Shown here: piece after piece, positions 27,513-35,094 of the stretch | Layout of the letters: every line of letters begins with the position of its first letter | Numbering within the stretch: the stretch's first letter is position 1 | Source of the DNA: Burkholderiales bacterium C2 | GTDB taxonomy: Bacteria > Pseudomonadota > Gammaproteobacteria > Burkholderiales > Burkholderiaceae_C | NCBI GenBank assembly: GCA_005503085.1 | Contig: SCOI01000005.1 | Coordinates: forward strand, 230,100-294,099 | DNA: 64,000 nucleotides | Reading direction: 5' to 3' | Position numbers and translations under genes: made by a program | The notes under the pieces: generated by a model | Told to the model about the DNA's origin: nothing | The model's input: only the letters and a program-made list of their open reading frames with translations | Database searches by the model: none

Positions 27513-28751
27513 ATGCTCGACGCCGCTGCCGCCTCCTATCTGCAAGACTGCCGCCCCAGATTCCGCCAGCCCAGTGCCGGCGATCTGTGCATCGACGTGC
27601 CGGCCATCGGCACCGATCAGAACAACGAGCAGGTGATGGAGGTGTTCACCCGGCACCGCGAGCTGATGAGCTTGCCGGTGGTGGAGGGCGGCCAGCCGAT
27701 CGGGCTGATCAACCGCAATATCTTTCTCTCGCAGATGAGCAAGCCCTTTCACCGGGAGCTCTACAACCGCAAGAGCTGCATCGCCTTCATGGACAAGGAG
27801 CCGCTGGTGGTGGACGCCGGCATGGCCATCGAGGAGCTGACCCAGCGTGCCGTGGCCTTCGGCGAGAAGGCGCTGACCGACGGCTTCATCATCACCCGCG
27901 ACGGCGTTTTCGCCGGGGTCGGCCAGGGCCTGCCGCTGATGCGCGTGGTCGCCGATATGCAGGAGGCTCGCAACCGCCAGATCATGCACAGCATCGAGTA
28001 CGCCAGCGTGATCCAGCGCTCGATGCTGCGCACCTCGCGCGAGGCCCTGGCCCAGACCCGGCTGGACGCCGACCTGGTGTGGGAGCCGCGCGATGTGGTG
28101 GGCGGCGACTTCTACCAGTTCAGCGCGATGCCCGAGGGCTGGTTCGCGACCGTGGCGGACTGCACCGGCCACGGCGTGCCCGGTGCCTTCATGACCCTGA
28201 TCGCCTCGATCACGCTGTCCAAGGCCATCGAGCAGCATGGTCCGCGCGACCCGGCGCGGCTGCTGGCCAGCGTCAACCGCAGCATCAAGCAGATGCTGGG
28301 CCAGATGGACGGCCAGGATGAGACGCCCGGTTCGGATGACGGCATGGACGCGGCCTGCTTCTGGTTCGACGCCGGCACGCGCAGCCTGCATTTCGCCGGC
28401 GCCAAGACCGCGCTGTTCCTGCTGAACCCGGGCCAGGCCGGCGTCGAGATGATCGATGGCGAGCGCAAGGGCGTCGGCTATGTGGACAGCGATATCGACT
28501 TCGCCTGGACCAACCGCTGCGTGCCGTTGCAGCCCGGCAGCCTGGTCTTCGTCACCACCGACGGCCTGATCGACCAGATCGGCGGCCCCAAGGCCATCGC
28601 CTTCGGCAAGCGCCGCATCCGCGAGCTGCTGCTGGCGCAGCGCGAACGGCCCGCTGCCGACATCAACCGTGCGCTGCTGGACGCGCTGCAGGCCTGGCAA
28701 GGCCCGCACCACCGCCGCGACGACCTCAGCTTCTTCTGTTTCCGCGTCTAG
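27513..28751 (+). CDS. siaA: SiaA-like PP2C phosphatase with CBS-pair input domain
   Basis: 412 aa. Residues about 15-150 look like a pair of CBS repeats (VPAIGTDQNNEQVMEVF, MSLPVVEGGQPIGLINR, then DAGMAIEELTQ and GFIITRDGVFAGVGQG). Residues about 175-412 form a SpoIIE/PP2C phosphatase: WEPRDVVGGDFYQF, VADCTGHGVPGAFMTL, TDGLIDQIGG and DDLSFF carry the metal-binding acids. In Pseudomonas aeruginosa SiaA is a membrane HAMP protein that dephosphorylates SiaC; this version has no TM segment and is predicted cytosolic, sensing a nucleotide or metabolite through CBS. The start is uncertain: ATG 27513 or TTG 27492, neither with a good Shine-Dalgarno. Confidence 0.87.
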   Translation: MLDAAAASYLQDCRPRFRQPSAGDLCIDVPAIGTDQNNEQVMEVFTRHRELMSLPVVEGGQPIGLINRNIFLSQMSKPFHRELYNRKSCIAFMDKEPLVVDAGMAIEELTQRAVAFGEKALTDGFIITRDGVFAGVGQGLPLMRVVADMQEARNRQIMHSIEYASVIQRSMLRTSREALAQTRLDADLVWEPRDVVGGDFYQFSAMPEGWFATVADCTGHGVPGAFMTLIASITLSKAIEQHGPRDPARLLASVNRSIKQMLGQMDGQDETPGSDDGMDAACFWFDAGTRSLHFAGAKTALFLLNPGQAGVEMIDGERKGVGYVDSDIDFAWTNRCVPLQPGSLVFVTTDGLIDQIGGPKAIAFGKRRIRELLLAQRERPAADINRALLDALQAWQGPHHRRDDLSFFCFRV

Positions 28752-28765
28752 GAGTCCTTGTCATC

Positions 28766-29338
28766 ATGTCTTCCCCCGCTCCCATCGTGCAAGAGTACGG
28801 AGCCTTCTTCGACCTGGCGCAGCGCCACCGGGTGATCTTCTACTACGTCGGCTACTTCTCGCAGAACATCATCGCGGCGATGGCCGAGGCGGTGAAGCTG
28901 CAGCTGGAGGTCAGCGGCGTCGATGGGCCGACACGGCGCAAGCTGTTCTCCTCCTTCATCGAGATGGCGCAGAACATCATCCACTACTCGGCCGACGCGC
29001 TGACCCCCGGCAGCCAGACCGAGCGCGAGCTGCGCCACGGCTCGGTCTGCATCAGCGAGCGCGATGGCCGCTACCTGCTGCTGTGCGCCAACCCGGTCGA
29101 GGCCGGCGTGGCCGAGGCGCTGCGCGAAAAGCTGGAGCGCCTGCGCAGCATGACCCTGGACGAGATCAAGAAGGCCTACCGCGACGGCCTGCGCGCCGAG
29201 ACGCCCGAGGGCAGCAAGGGCGCGGGCATGGGCTTCCTGACCATGGCACGCGATGCCAGCGAGCCGCTGGCCTTCAGCATCGAAGCCCTGGACGAGCGGC
29301 CCGACACCCTGGTCCTCTCTCTGCGGGCGGTCATCTGA
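28766..29338 (+). CDS. siaB: SiaB family protein kinase
   Basis: 190 aa, SiaB-type GHKL-like serine/threonine kinase that phosphorylates SiaC. The N-box is FSSFIEMAQNIIHYS (Glu and Asn for ATP/Mg), and the glycine-rich segment GSKGAGMGFLTMARDAS forms the ATP lid. It sits between the phosphatase and the DUF1987 gene as in Pseudomonas. Start follows AGGAGT 12 bases upstream. The antagonism kinase/phosphatase sets the phosphorylation state of SiaC and hence c-di-GMP synthesis; this is known for Pseudomonas and inferred here. Confidence 0.88.
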   Translation: MSSPAPIVQEYGAFFDLAQRHRVIFYYVGYFSQNIIAAMAEAVKLQLEVSGVDGPTRRKLFSSFIEMAQNIIHYSADALTPGSQTERELRHGSVCISERDGRYLLLCANPVEAGVAEALREKLERLRSMTLDEIKKAYRDGLRAETPEGSKGAGMGFLTMARDASEPLAFSIEALDERPDTLVLSLRAVI

Positions 29339-29769
29339 TGCCCGCTTCCATTCCCCACCACGAGAACCCAGGCATGGAGAACACCCTCTATATCGCCGCC
29401 AGCCCCAGCTCGCCCGAGGTGGACTTCCGCTTCGACGAGGGCGTGCTGAGCCTGCGCGGCGAGTCCTATCCCGAGAACGCGGCCGCCTTCTACGGCGACA
29501 TCATCCGCCAGCTGCGCGCCTACCTGGGCTCCTGCAGGCAGCGCACCATCACCGTCAATATCGCGCTGGCCTACTTCAACAGCTCCAGCACCAAGATGCT
29601 GTTCAACATCATCGAGGCGCTGGCCGAAGCGGTGGAGGTCGGCGGCAACCGGGTGACACTGCACTGGTTCCACGACGCCGAGGACGACACCATCCACGAG
29701 TTCGGCCAGGAACTGGTCGATGACTTCCCGGCCATCGCGTTCGTGATGCAGCCGGTGGGCACGGTGTGA
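29338..29769 (+). CDS. siaC: SiaC-type phosphoprotein (DUF1987)
   Basis: 143 aa from ATG 29338 (TGATG overlap with siaB) or 131 aa from ATG 29374; Pseudomonas SiaC is 127, so the later start is also credible. The fold resembles anti-sigma-factor antagonists. The loop FNSSSTK carries Ser82-Ser83-Ser84 (Ser70 by the short start) where Pseudomonas SiaC has the phospho-acceptor Thr68, so phosphorylation here would be on Ser. Unphosphorylated SiaC binds and activates SiaD. Start of siaD overlaps its stop (GTGA). Confidence 0.88.
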   Translation: MPASIPHHENPGMENTLYIAASPSSPEVDFRFDEGVLSLRGESYPENAAAFYGDIIRQLRAYLGSCRQRTITVNIALAYFNSSSTKMLFNIIEALAEAVEVGGNRVTLHWFHDAEDDTIHEFGQELVDDFPAIAFVMQPVGTV

Positions 29770-30539
29770 ACGCGCGTCAGCAGCTGGGCGCGACGACGAT
29801 GATGTACCGCATGCCGCAGCCCGAGGACGATCTGTTCGAGCTGGAGATCCGCGCGCTGGCGGCGGCCCGCGATGCCTATGCCGACGAGCGAGCCTGGCAC
29901 CACCAGGCCCTGGGCGAGCTGATCCTGGCCTACGAGCGGCTGCTGCGCGAGACGCGCCGGCTGGTGCGCCGCAGCGACCGCGAGGAGCTGGAGATGAACC
30001 GGCTCAACCAGCGCCTGCATGAGCTGGCCGGCGAGCTGGAATACCGCGCCACCCACGACTCGCTGACCGGTGTGCTGAACCGCGCGGCCATCATCGAGCG
30101 GGCCAACCGCTATCTGACACAGCACGGTGTGGCGCTGATCGTGCTGGACATCGACCACTTCAAGCGCGTCAACGACGGCTTCGGCCACCCGACCGGCGAT
30201 GCGGTGCTGCGCGGCGTGGTCGCCTGCCTGCAGGCCGAGGTGCCGCCCGGTGCCGATATCGGCCGGGTCGGCGGCGAGGAGTTCACGGTGCTGCTGCGCG
30301 ATGATGGTAGCGAGGCGGCGGTCGCGCTGGCCGAGCGTCTGCGCCGCAAGGTGGCCGGCCACGACTTCGGCCTGCCGGGTGGCCATGCGGTGAGCGCCAG
30401 TTTCGGCGTGGCCTGCCTGCCGCGCGGCAGCAGCTTCGATGCCGCCTATGGCCAGGCCGATGAGGCGCTCTACGAAGCCAAGCGCAGCGGCCGCAATCGG
30501 GTCGTGAGCGCGAGCGCGATCACGCGGGAGCCGAGCTGA
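29766..30539 (+). CDS. siaD: SiaD-type diguanylate cyclase
   Basis: 257 aa. Residues about 25-90 are a helical, probably coiled-coil stalk; residues about 95-250 form the GGDEF domain with ATHDSLTGVLNR, DIDHFKRVNDGFGHPTGD and the active-site GGEEF (169-173). There is no RxxD inhibitory site before GGEEF, so product feedback through that site is unlikely. It makes c-di-GMP when bound to dephosphorylated SiaC, as shown in Pseudomonas. GTG start overlaps the siaC stop. Convergent with eutC, leaving 6 bp. Confidence 0.9.
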   Translation: MNARQQLGATTMMYRMPQPEDDLFELEIRALAAARDAYADERAWHHQALGELILAYERLLRETRRLVRRSDREELEMNRLNQRLHELAGELEYRATHDSLTGVLNRAAIIERANRYLTQHGVALIVLDIDHFKRVNDGFGHPTGDAVLRGVVACLQAEVPPGADIGRVGGEEFTVLLRDDGSEAAVALAERLRRKVAGHDFGLPGGHAVSASFGVACLPRGSSFDAAYGQADEALYEAKRSGRNRVVSASAITREPS

Positions 30540-30545
30540 AGGCCT

Positions 30546-31304
30546 TCATGGCTGATCCGTGATCAGCGCCGCCTCGCTATCGTCCTTCAGCGCGATGCCG
30601 CTGAGGCCGCGCCGCAGCGAGGCCTGGATCAGCCAGGCCAGGCGCTGAGCCGCCAGCGCCGGCGCCAGACCCGCCGGGCGGATATTGCTGACGCAGTTGC
30701 GCTGCGCGTCGTGGCGGCCGACCGCCGGCCCATGGGTCAGATAGGCGCCCAGGCTGTCGGGCGAGCTCAGGCCCGGCCGCTCGCCGATCAGCACCAGCAC
30801 CAGTTTGGCCTGCAGCAGCGCGCCGATCTCGTCGCCCAGCGCGACACGGGCCTGCAGGGCCAGCACCGGCGGCGCCATGCTCAGCCGCTGCGCCAGGGCC
30901 TCGCGCAGCGCCCGCAGCAGCGGGCGGGCATGGGCTTGCAGCGCGGCCGCCGACAGACCATCGCCGAGCACCAGGGCCAGCTCGACCGGCGCGTCAGCCC
31001 TTGAATGCAGCGCGGCGGCATCGGCCGCGTCGAGCCGGCGGCCCAGATCGGGCCGGCGCAGATACTCGGCGCGTGTGCCGGCGCGGCTGTGCACGAGCAG
31101 CGGCGCGGGCCAGCCATCCTCGATCAGACCGGCCCGCAGCGCGGCCTCGTCCAGCGGCAGATGCACGGCATCGCGGGCCTGGGCATGGTCGGCCGCGAAG
31201 CGCAGCCAGTCGGCGGTGCGCTGGCTGCTGCCGCTGCGGCCCAGCGCGATGCGGGCCGGCGTGTGGCGGCGCAGCTCGGCCCAGGGCTCGTCGTCCCCGT
31301 TCAT
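30546..31304 (-). CDS. eutC: ethanolamine ammonia-lyase small subunit
   Basis: 252 aa. Together with EutB it converts ethanolamine to acetaldehyde and ammonia with adenosylcobalamin. Landmarks: LRRHTPARIALGRSG, HLPLDEAAL, SRAGTRAEYLRRPDLGRRL, GDGLSAAAL, LIGERPGLSSPDSLGAYLTH and QRNCVSNIRPAGL. The latter two contact the cobalamin side. ATG overlaps eutB's TGA by 4 bp. There are no eut shell proteins, so the acetaldehyde is handled in the cytosol. Confidence 0.95.
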   Translation of the reverse strand: MNGDDEPWAELRRHTPARIALGRSGSSQRTADWLRFAADHAQARDAVHLPLDEAALRAGLIEDGWPAPLLVHSRAGTRAEYLRRPDLGRRLDAADAAALHSRADAPVELALVLGDGLSAAALQAHARPLLRALREALAQRLSMAPPVLALQARVALGDEIGALLQAKLVLVLIGERPGLSSPDSLGAYLTHGPAVGRHDAQRNCVSNIRPAGLAPALAAQRLAWLIQASLRRGLSGIALKDDSEAALITDQP

Positions 31305-32683
31305 GCCCAGCCCTGCGGAGGCATCAGGCGCGGGTGCGCGGTCGGCGCCAGCAGCGTGCCGTCGCTGCCGCTGATGCCCATGCGCTGCAGCCAGGCCTCG
31401 AACTCCGGCGCGCGCTTGAGCCCGAGCAGGCGGCGCAGGAACAGGGCGTCGTGGAAGGAGCTGCTCTGGTAGTTCAGCATCACATCGTCGGCGCCTGGCA
31501 CGCCCATGATGAAGTTCACACCGGCACTGGCCAGCAGCACCAGCAGATTGTCCATATCGTCCTGGTCGGCCTCGGCATGGTTGGTGTAGCAGATATCGCA
31601 GCCCATGGGCAGGCCCAGCAGCTTGCCGCAGCAATGATCCTCCAGGCCGGCGCGGATGATCTGCTTGCCATCAAACAGGTACTCAGGCCCGATGAAGCCG
31701 ACCACCGTGTTGACCAGGAGCGGCCGGTAGCGCCGTGCCAGCCCGTAGGCGCGGGTCTCCAGCGTCTGCTGGTCGACGCCGTGATGGGCCGCGGCCGACA
31801 GCGCGCTGCCCTGGCCGGTCTCGAAGTACATCAGCTGGTCGCCGACCGTGCCGCGCGCCAGCGCGCGGGCGGCCGCATGGGCCTCGTCGAGCAGGGCGAC
31901 GTCGACGCCGAAGCTGCGGTTGCAGGCTTCGCTGCCGCCGATCGACTGGAACACCAGATCCACCGGCGCGCCCAGCGTGATCGCCTGCAGCGTGTTGCTG
32001 ACATGGCTCAGCACACAGCTCTGGGTGGGGATCTGGTGGCGCTGGATCAGCTCATCGAGCTGGTGCAGCAGCCGGCACAGCGCCGGCACGCTGTCGGCGG
32101 CCGGATTGATGCCTATCACCGCATCGCCGGCGCCGTGCATCAGCCCGTCGAGGATGCTGGCGGCAATGCCGGCGGGGCTGTCGGTCGGGTGGTTGGGCTG
32201 CAGCCGCACCGCCAGATGGCCGGGCAGGCCCAGCGTGGAGCGAAAGCGGGTGACGACCCGGCAGCGGCTGGCCACCAGGATCAGGTCCTGGTTGCGCATC
32301 AGCTTGCTGACCGCCGCAACCATCTCGGGCGTCAGTCCCGGGGCCAGGGCCGCCAGCACCTCGGGCGTGGCGGCGTCGGACAGCAGCCAGTCGCGCAGGC
32401 CGCCGACCGTCAGATGGGCGATGGGGGACAGCGCGGCCGCGTCGTGGCCGTCGATGATCAGCCGGCTCAGCTGATCCTGTTCATAGGGGATCACGGCTTC
32501 GCTGAGGAAGCGTGTCAAGGGCAGGTCGGCCAGCGCAAAGCGGGCGGCGACCCGTTCGCGGGCGCTCTCGGCGGCGATGCCGGCCAGCTGGTCGCCCGAG
32601 CGCTCCGGCGAGGCCTTGGCCAGCAGCTCGCGCAGATCGGCGAAGCGGTAGCTGGCGGTGCCGACCATGGCGCCGTAGGCCAT
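31301..32683 (-). CDS. eutB: ethanolamine ammonia-lyase large subunit
   Basis: 460 aa, the family length. It forms the substrate-binding TIM barrel: RLQPNHPTDSPAGIAASILDG, AGDAVIGINPAAD, QSIGGSEACNRSFGVD, YFETGQGSALSA and MGCDICYTNHAEADQDDMDNL. All active-site segments are present, so the lyase should work if adenosylcobalamin is available. Translationally coupled to eutC. No ethanolamine permease is adjacent in this window; the operon begins here. Regulation may come from a LysR gene nearby, but that is only positional inference. Confidence 0.96.
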   Translation of the reverse strand: MAYGAMVGTASYRFADLRELLAKASPERSGDQLAGIAAESARERVAARFALADLPLTRFLSEAVIPYEQDQLSRLIIDGHDAAALSPIAHLTVGGLRDWLLSDAATPEVLAALAPGLTPEMVAAVSKLMRNQDLILVASRCRVVTRFRSTLGLPGHLAVRLQPNHPTDSPAGIAASILDGLMHGAGDAVIGINPAADSVPALCRLLHQLDELIQRHQIPTQSCVLSHVSNTLQAITLGAPVDLVFQSIGGSEACNRSFGVDVALLDEAHAAARALARGTVGDQLMYFETGQGSALSAAAHHGVDQQTLETRAYGLARRYRPLLVNTVVGFIGPEYLFDGKQIIRAGLEDHCCGKLLGLPMGCDICYTNHAEADQDDMDNLLVLLASAGVNFIMGVPGADDVMLNYQSSSFHDALFLRRLLGLKRAPEFEAWLQRMGISGSDGTLLAPTAHPRLMPPQGWA

Positions 32684-32766
32684 GGTTCAAGTCTCCAGGG
32701 GCCCGGAGGCGGCAGGGCGGGGCAACGGGCTGCGCATGCAGCCAGTCTAGCGCCGCCCTTGTCGCT

Positions 32767-33009
32767 TCAGGACCAGTTGCCGTTGTTGGCGCGGCGCAGC
32801 GCGGCCGACAGCTCGGGGCGGGTGATCTCGGTGCTCTTGATCAGCTCTTCGATGGTCTGGCGACCGCGGGCTTCGCCGATGGCGCTCAGGAAGCGCCACA
32901 CCGCCGATCCGGCCGCGATCAGGCGGGCACCGGAAGCCTGGGCGCTGTGGGCGCGGGCGACGTCGGACGGCATCACATGAAGCGGCAGGTTGAGGCTGGT
33001 GGTGGACAT
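32767..33009 (-). CDS. small protein divergent from a LysR gene
   Basis: 80 aa, start ATG at 33009 with AAGGGAAACACC upstream. It contains a small Ala-rich helix (ARAHSAQASGARLIAAGSAV) followed by WRFLSAIGEARGRQTIEEL and a C-terminal RRANNGNWS. It is not obviously membrane or secreted. I do not recognise the family with confidence; the Trp-Arg helix is vaguely like small DUF1127-type proteins. Divergent from a LysR gene 149 bp away, so it is a plausible target of that regulator. Confidence 0.6.
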   Translation of the reverse strand: MSTTSLNLPLHVMPSDVARAHSAQASGARLIAAGSAVWRFLSAIGEARGRQTIEELIKSTEITRPELSAALRRANNGNWS

Positions 33010-33097
33010 GGTGTTTCCCTTCTTGCGTATGGAGGGAGCACAAGCGCTCCGTATCCATGGGGCGAATATTGCGGTTTTTACGTAGAAGCCGCCAATT

Positions 33098-33112
33098 GCG
33101 AATCCGAATCGC
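33098..33112. promoter_or_regulatory. imperfect palindrome in the LysR/small-protein promoter region
   Basis: GCGAATCCGAATCGC: 6 of 7 symmetric base pairs match. It lies midway between the two divergent genes, where a LysR-type protein would bind. The spacing is not the textbook T-N11-A, so the assignment is tentative. Confidence 0.35.
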
Positions 33113-33157
33113 GGTATCACTGGCGCGAATGGCCCGTGATGGATTTAGCATCCGGAT

Positions 33158-34147
33158 ATGTCGAATCCACGCCCCCTGAACTTCCGCACCCTCGATCTGA
33201 ACCTGTTGCGGGTATTCGATGTGGTGATGGAGGAGCGCAATGTGACCCGGGCCGCCGCCCGGCTGGCCATCACCCAGCCGGCGGTCAGCAATGCGCTGCG
33301 CCGGCTGCGCGAGGCCACCAACGAGGAGCTGTTCATCCCGACCTCCTCGGGCATGGTGCCGACCGAGCATGCCGAGGTGCTATGGCCCATCGTGCGCACC
33401 GCGCTGGGCCATCTGCAGCGCGCCTTCGAACCCCAGGCCTTCGATCCCCGCGAGCCGGGCAGCGCCTTCACCTTGGCGATGGCCGACGCGACGGCTGCGC
33501 TGTTCGTGCCGGCCCTGGCCAAGCGCTTCCAGCGCGAGGGCATCCGAGTGGCGCTGCGCATCGTGCCGCTGACCTCGCGCGACCCGCGCGAGATGCTGGA
33601 GCAGGGGCGGGCCGATGTGGCGGTCGGTTTCTTCCCCGAGCTGCCGGGCCTGCTGGCGGCCCAGGGCGAGGCCGAGCTGATACGGCTGGCGCCGCTGTAT
33701 GCGACCGAGTACCTCTGCGTGATGCGCGGGGACCACCCGCTGGCCGCGCCGGGCGCGCTGACCCTGGACGCCTATTGCCAGGCCCAGCATCTGCGCGTCA
33801 GCTTCGCCGGCCGCGCGCGCGGCTTTGTCGACGACGCGCTGGCCCTGATCGGCCGCGAGCGCGAGGTCGTGATGACGGTCAACAGCTATTTCACCGCCGG
33901 CCTGACGGTGCGCCAGAGCGATCTGCTGACCGTGCTGCCCAGCAGCTTCGTGCCGGCCGCCGGCTTCTCACCCCAGCTGGCCAGCCGCGAGCTGCCCTTC
34001 GAGCTGGTCGGCATCGCGATCGGCCAGGTCTGGCATGCGCGCCACGAGCTGGACCCGGGCCAGCGCTGGCTGCGCGAGCTGCTCAATGCGGCGGCGCAGG
34101 AGATTGCGCAGGCGGCGCCAGGCCCTGGCACAGGGCCTCGAAGGTGA
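33158..34147 (+). CDS. LysR family transcriptional regulator
   Basis: 329 aa. The N-terminal winged helix reads LDLNLLRVFDVVMEERNVTRAAARLAITQPAVSNALRRLREATNEELFI; the rest is the periplasmic-binding-protein-like effector domain (FVPALAKRFQREGIRVALRIVPL, then EYLCVMRGDHPLA). NodD/NahR-type regulators share this pattern (LRVFDxVxxERNVTRAAxxL). It ends 65 bp into the oppositely oriented LysR gene, so the two 3' ends overlap. It probably regulates the divergent small-protein gene or eutBC, by position. Confidence 0.9.
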   Translation: MSNPRPLNFRTLDLNLLRVFDVVMEERNVTRAAARLAITQPAVSNALRRLREATNEELFIPTSSGMVPTEHAEVLWPIVRTALGHLQRAFEPQAFDPREPGSAFTLAMADATAALFVPALAKRFQREGIRVALRIVPLTSRDPREMLEQGRADVAVGFFPELPGLLAAQGEAELIRLAPLYATEYLCVMRGDHPLAAPGALTLDAYCQAQHLRVSFAGRARGFVDDALALIGREREVVMTVNSYFTAGLTVRQSDLLTVLPSSFVPAAGFSPQLASRELPFELVGIAIGQVWHARHELDPGQRWLRELLNAAAQEIAQAAPGPGTGPRR

Positions 34148-34997
34148 GCTTGCAGGCCGGGCTGGCGCGCAGGTCCTCGTGCATCGCCACCCAGGTCTCC
34201 AGCACGAAAGACAGCTGATCGGGCAGCAGCCGCTGCAGCGCCGGCTCGCGCCGGGCCAGTGCCACCTGGCAGATGCCGATGCCGGCACCGGCCCGTATCA
34301 GCGCCAGCTGGGCCAGATCGTTGTCGCTGCGCAGCCGGAAGGCCTCGCGCTGCCAGGGAATGCCGATGCTTTTGCGCGCCGCGCGCACAAAGGGTGTCTC
34401 GACATCGAAACCGATCAGCCGGTGCCGGGCCAGCTCGGCCAGCGAGCCCGGTGTGCCCTGGGCGTCAAGGTAATGCGGATGGGCATGCAGGCCCAGCTCC
34501 ACCGGGGCGACCCGGCGCGCGATCAGCTGCGCCTGCTGCGGTGCGGTCATGCGCACCGCGATATCGGCCTCGCGCTGCAGCAGGTCCTGCAGCTGGTTGC
34601 TCAGCAGCAGCTCGATGGTCAGCGCCGGATGCTGGGCCTGTAGCCGCGCCAGGATCGGCGGCAGCACCTCGACGCCCATCACCTCGCTGGCCGTGATGCG
34701 CACCGTGCCCTGGATGCCGCCTTCCACCCCCTGGCTGGCCGCCGCGCGCTGCAGCGCCGCCGCATGGCTGCTCATCGCCTCGGCATGGGGCCGCAGCGCC
34801 AGCGCCGCCTCGGTGGGCTGCAGGCCCAGCTGCGAGCGGGTGAACAGCGGCAGGCCCAGGGCTTTTTCCAGCGCCTCGACATGCCGGCCGACGGTGGGCT
34901 GGGCGATGCCCAGCGCCCGTGCCGCGCCCGACAGCGAGCCCTGCTGCAGCACGCTCAGATAAGTCCGGTAAAGCTCCCAGCCAATCTCTTGATCCAT
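34083..34997 (-). CDS. LysR family transcriptional regulator
   Basis: 304 aa. The N-terminus YRTYLSVLQQGSLSGAARALGIAQPTVGRHVEALEKAL is a LysR HTH. The effector domain starts near residue 90. Its 3' end overlaps the other LysR gene by 65 bp tail-to-tail. It is divergent from the NAD-epimerase-like gene, with a 97-bp intergenic region carrying a 14-bp palindrome, so it probably controls that gene and itself. Confidence 0.9.
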   Translation of the reverse strand: MDQEIGWELYRTYLSVLQQGSLSGAARALGIAQPTVGRHVEALEKALGLPLFTRSQLGLQPTEAALALRPHAEAMSSHAAALQRAAASQGVEGGIQGTVRITASEVMGVEVLPPILARLQAQHPALTIELLLSNQLQDLLQREADIAVRMTAPQQAQLIARRVAPVELGLHAHPHYLDAQGTPGSLAELARHRLIGFDVETPFVRAARKSIGIPWQREAFRLRSDNDLAQLALIRAGAGIGICQVALARREPALQRLLPDQLSFVLETWVAMHEDLRASPACKLTFEALCQGLAPPAQSPAPPH

Positions 34998-35009
34998 ACA
35001 TAAATGTAT
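34996..35009. promoter_or_regulatory. perfect palindrome at a LysR start codon
   Basis: ATACAT-AA-ATGTAT, a perfect 14-bp inverted repeat overlapping the start codon of the minus-strand LysR gene and lying about 90 bp upstream of the divergent SDR-like gene. It is the AT-rich part of the intergenic region and a candidate operator for LysR autoregulation. Confidence 0.45.
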
Positions 35010-35094
35010 AGCCGCTCGCTTGTGTTCGCTAATTCCATTAAAGCGCAGGGCCGCCGAGACTGCGGCTATCGCAACAGGTTTTCAGGAGATGGAC

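Noticed and set aside
29766..30539. RxxD inhibitory site in the diguanylate cyclase
   Set aside because: The residues before GGEEF read PPGADIGRV, without the Arg-x-x-Asp pattern.
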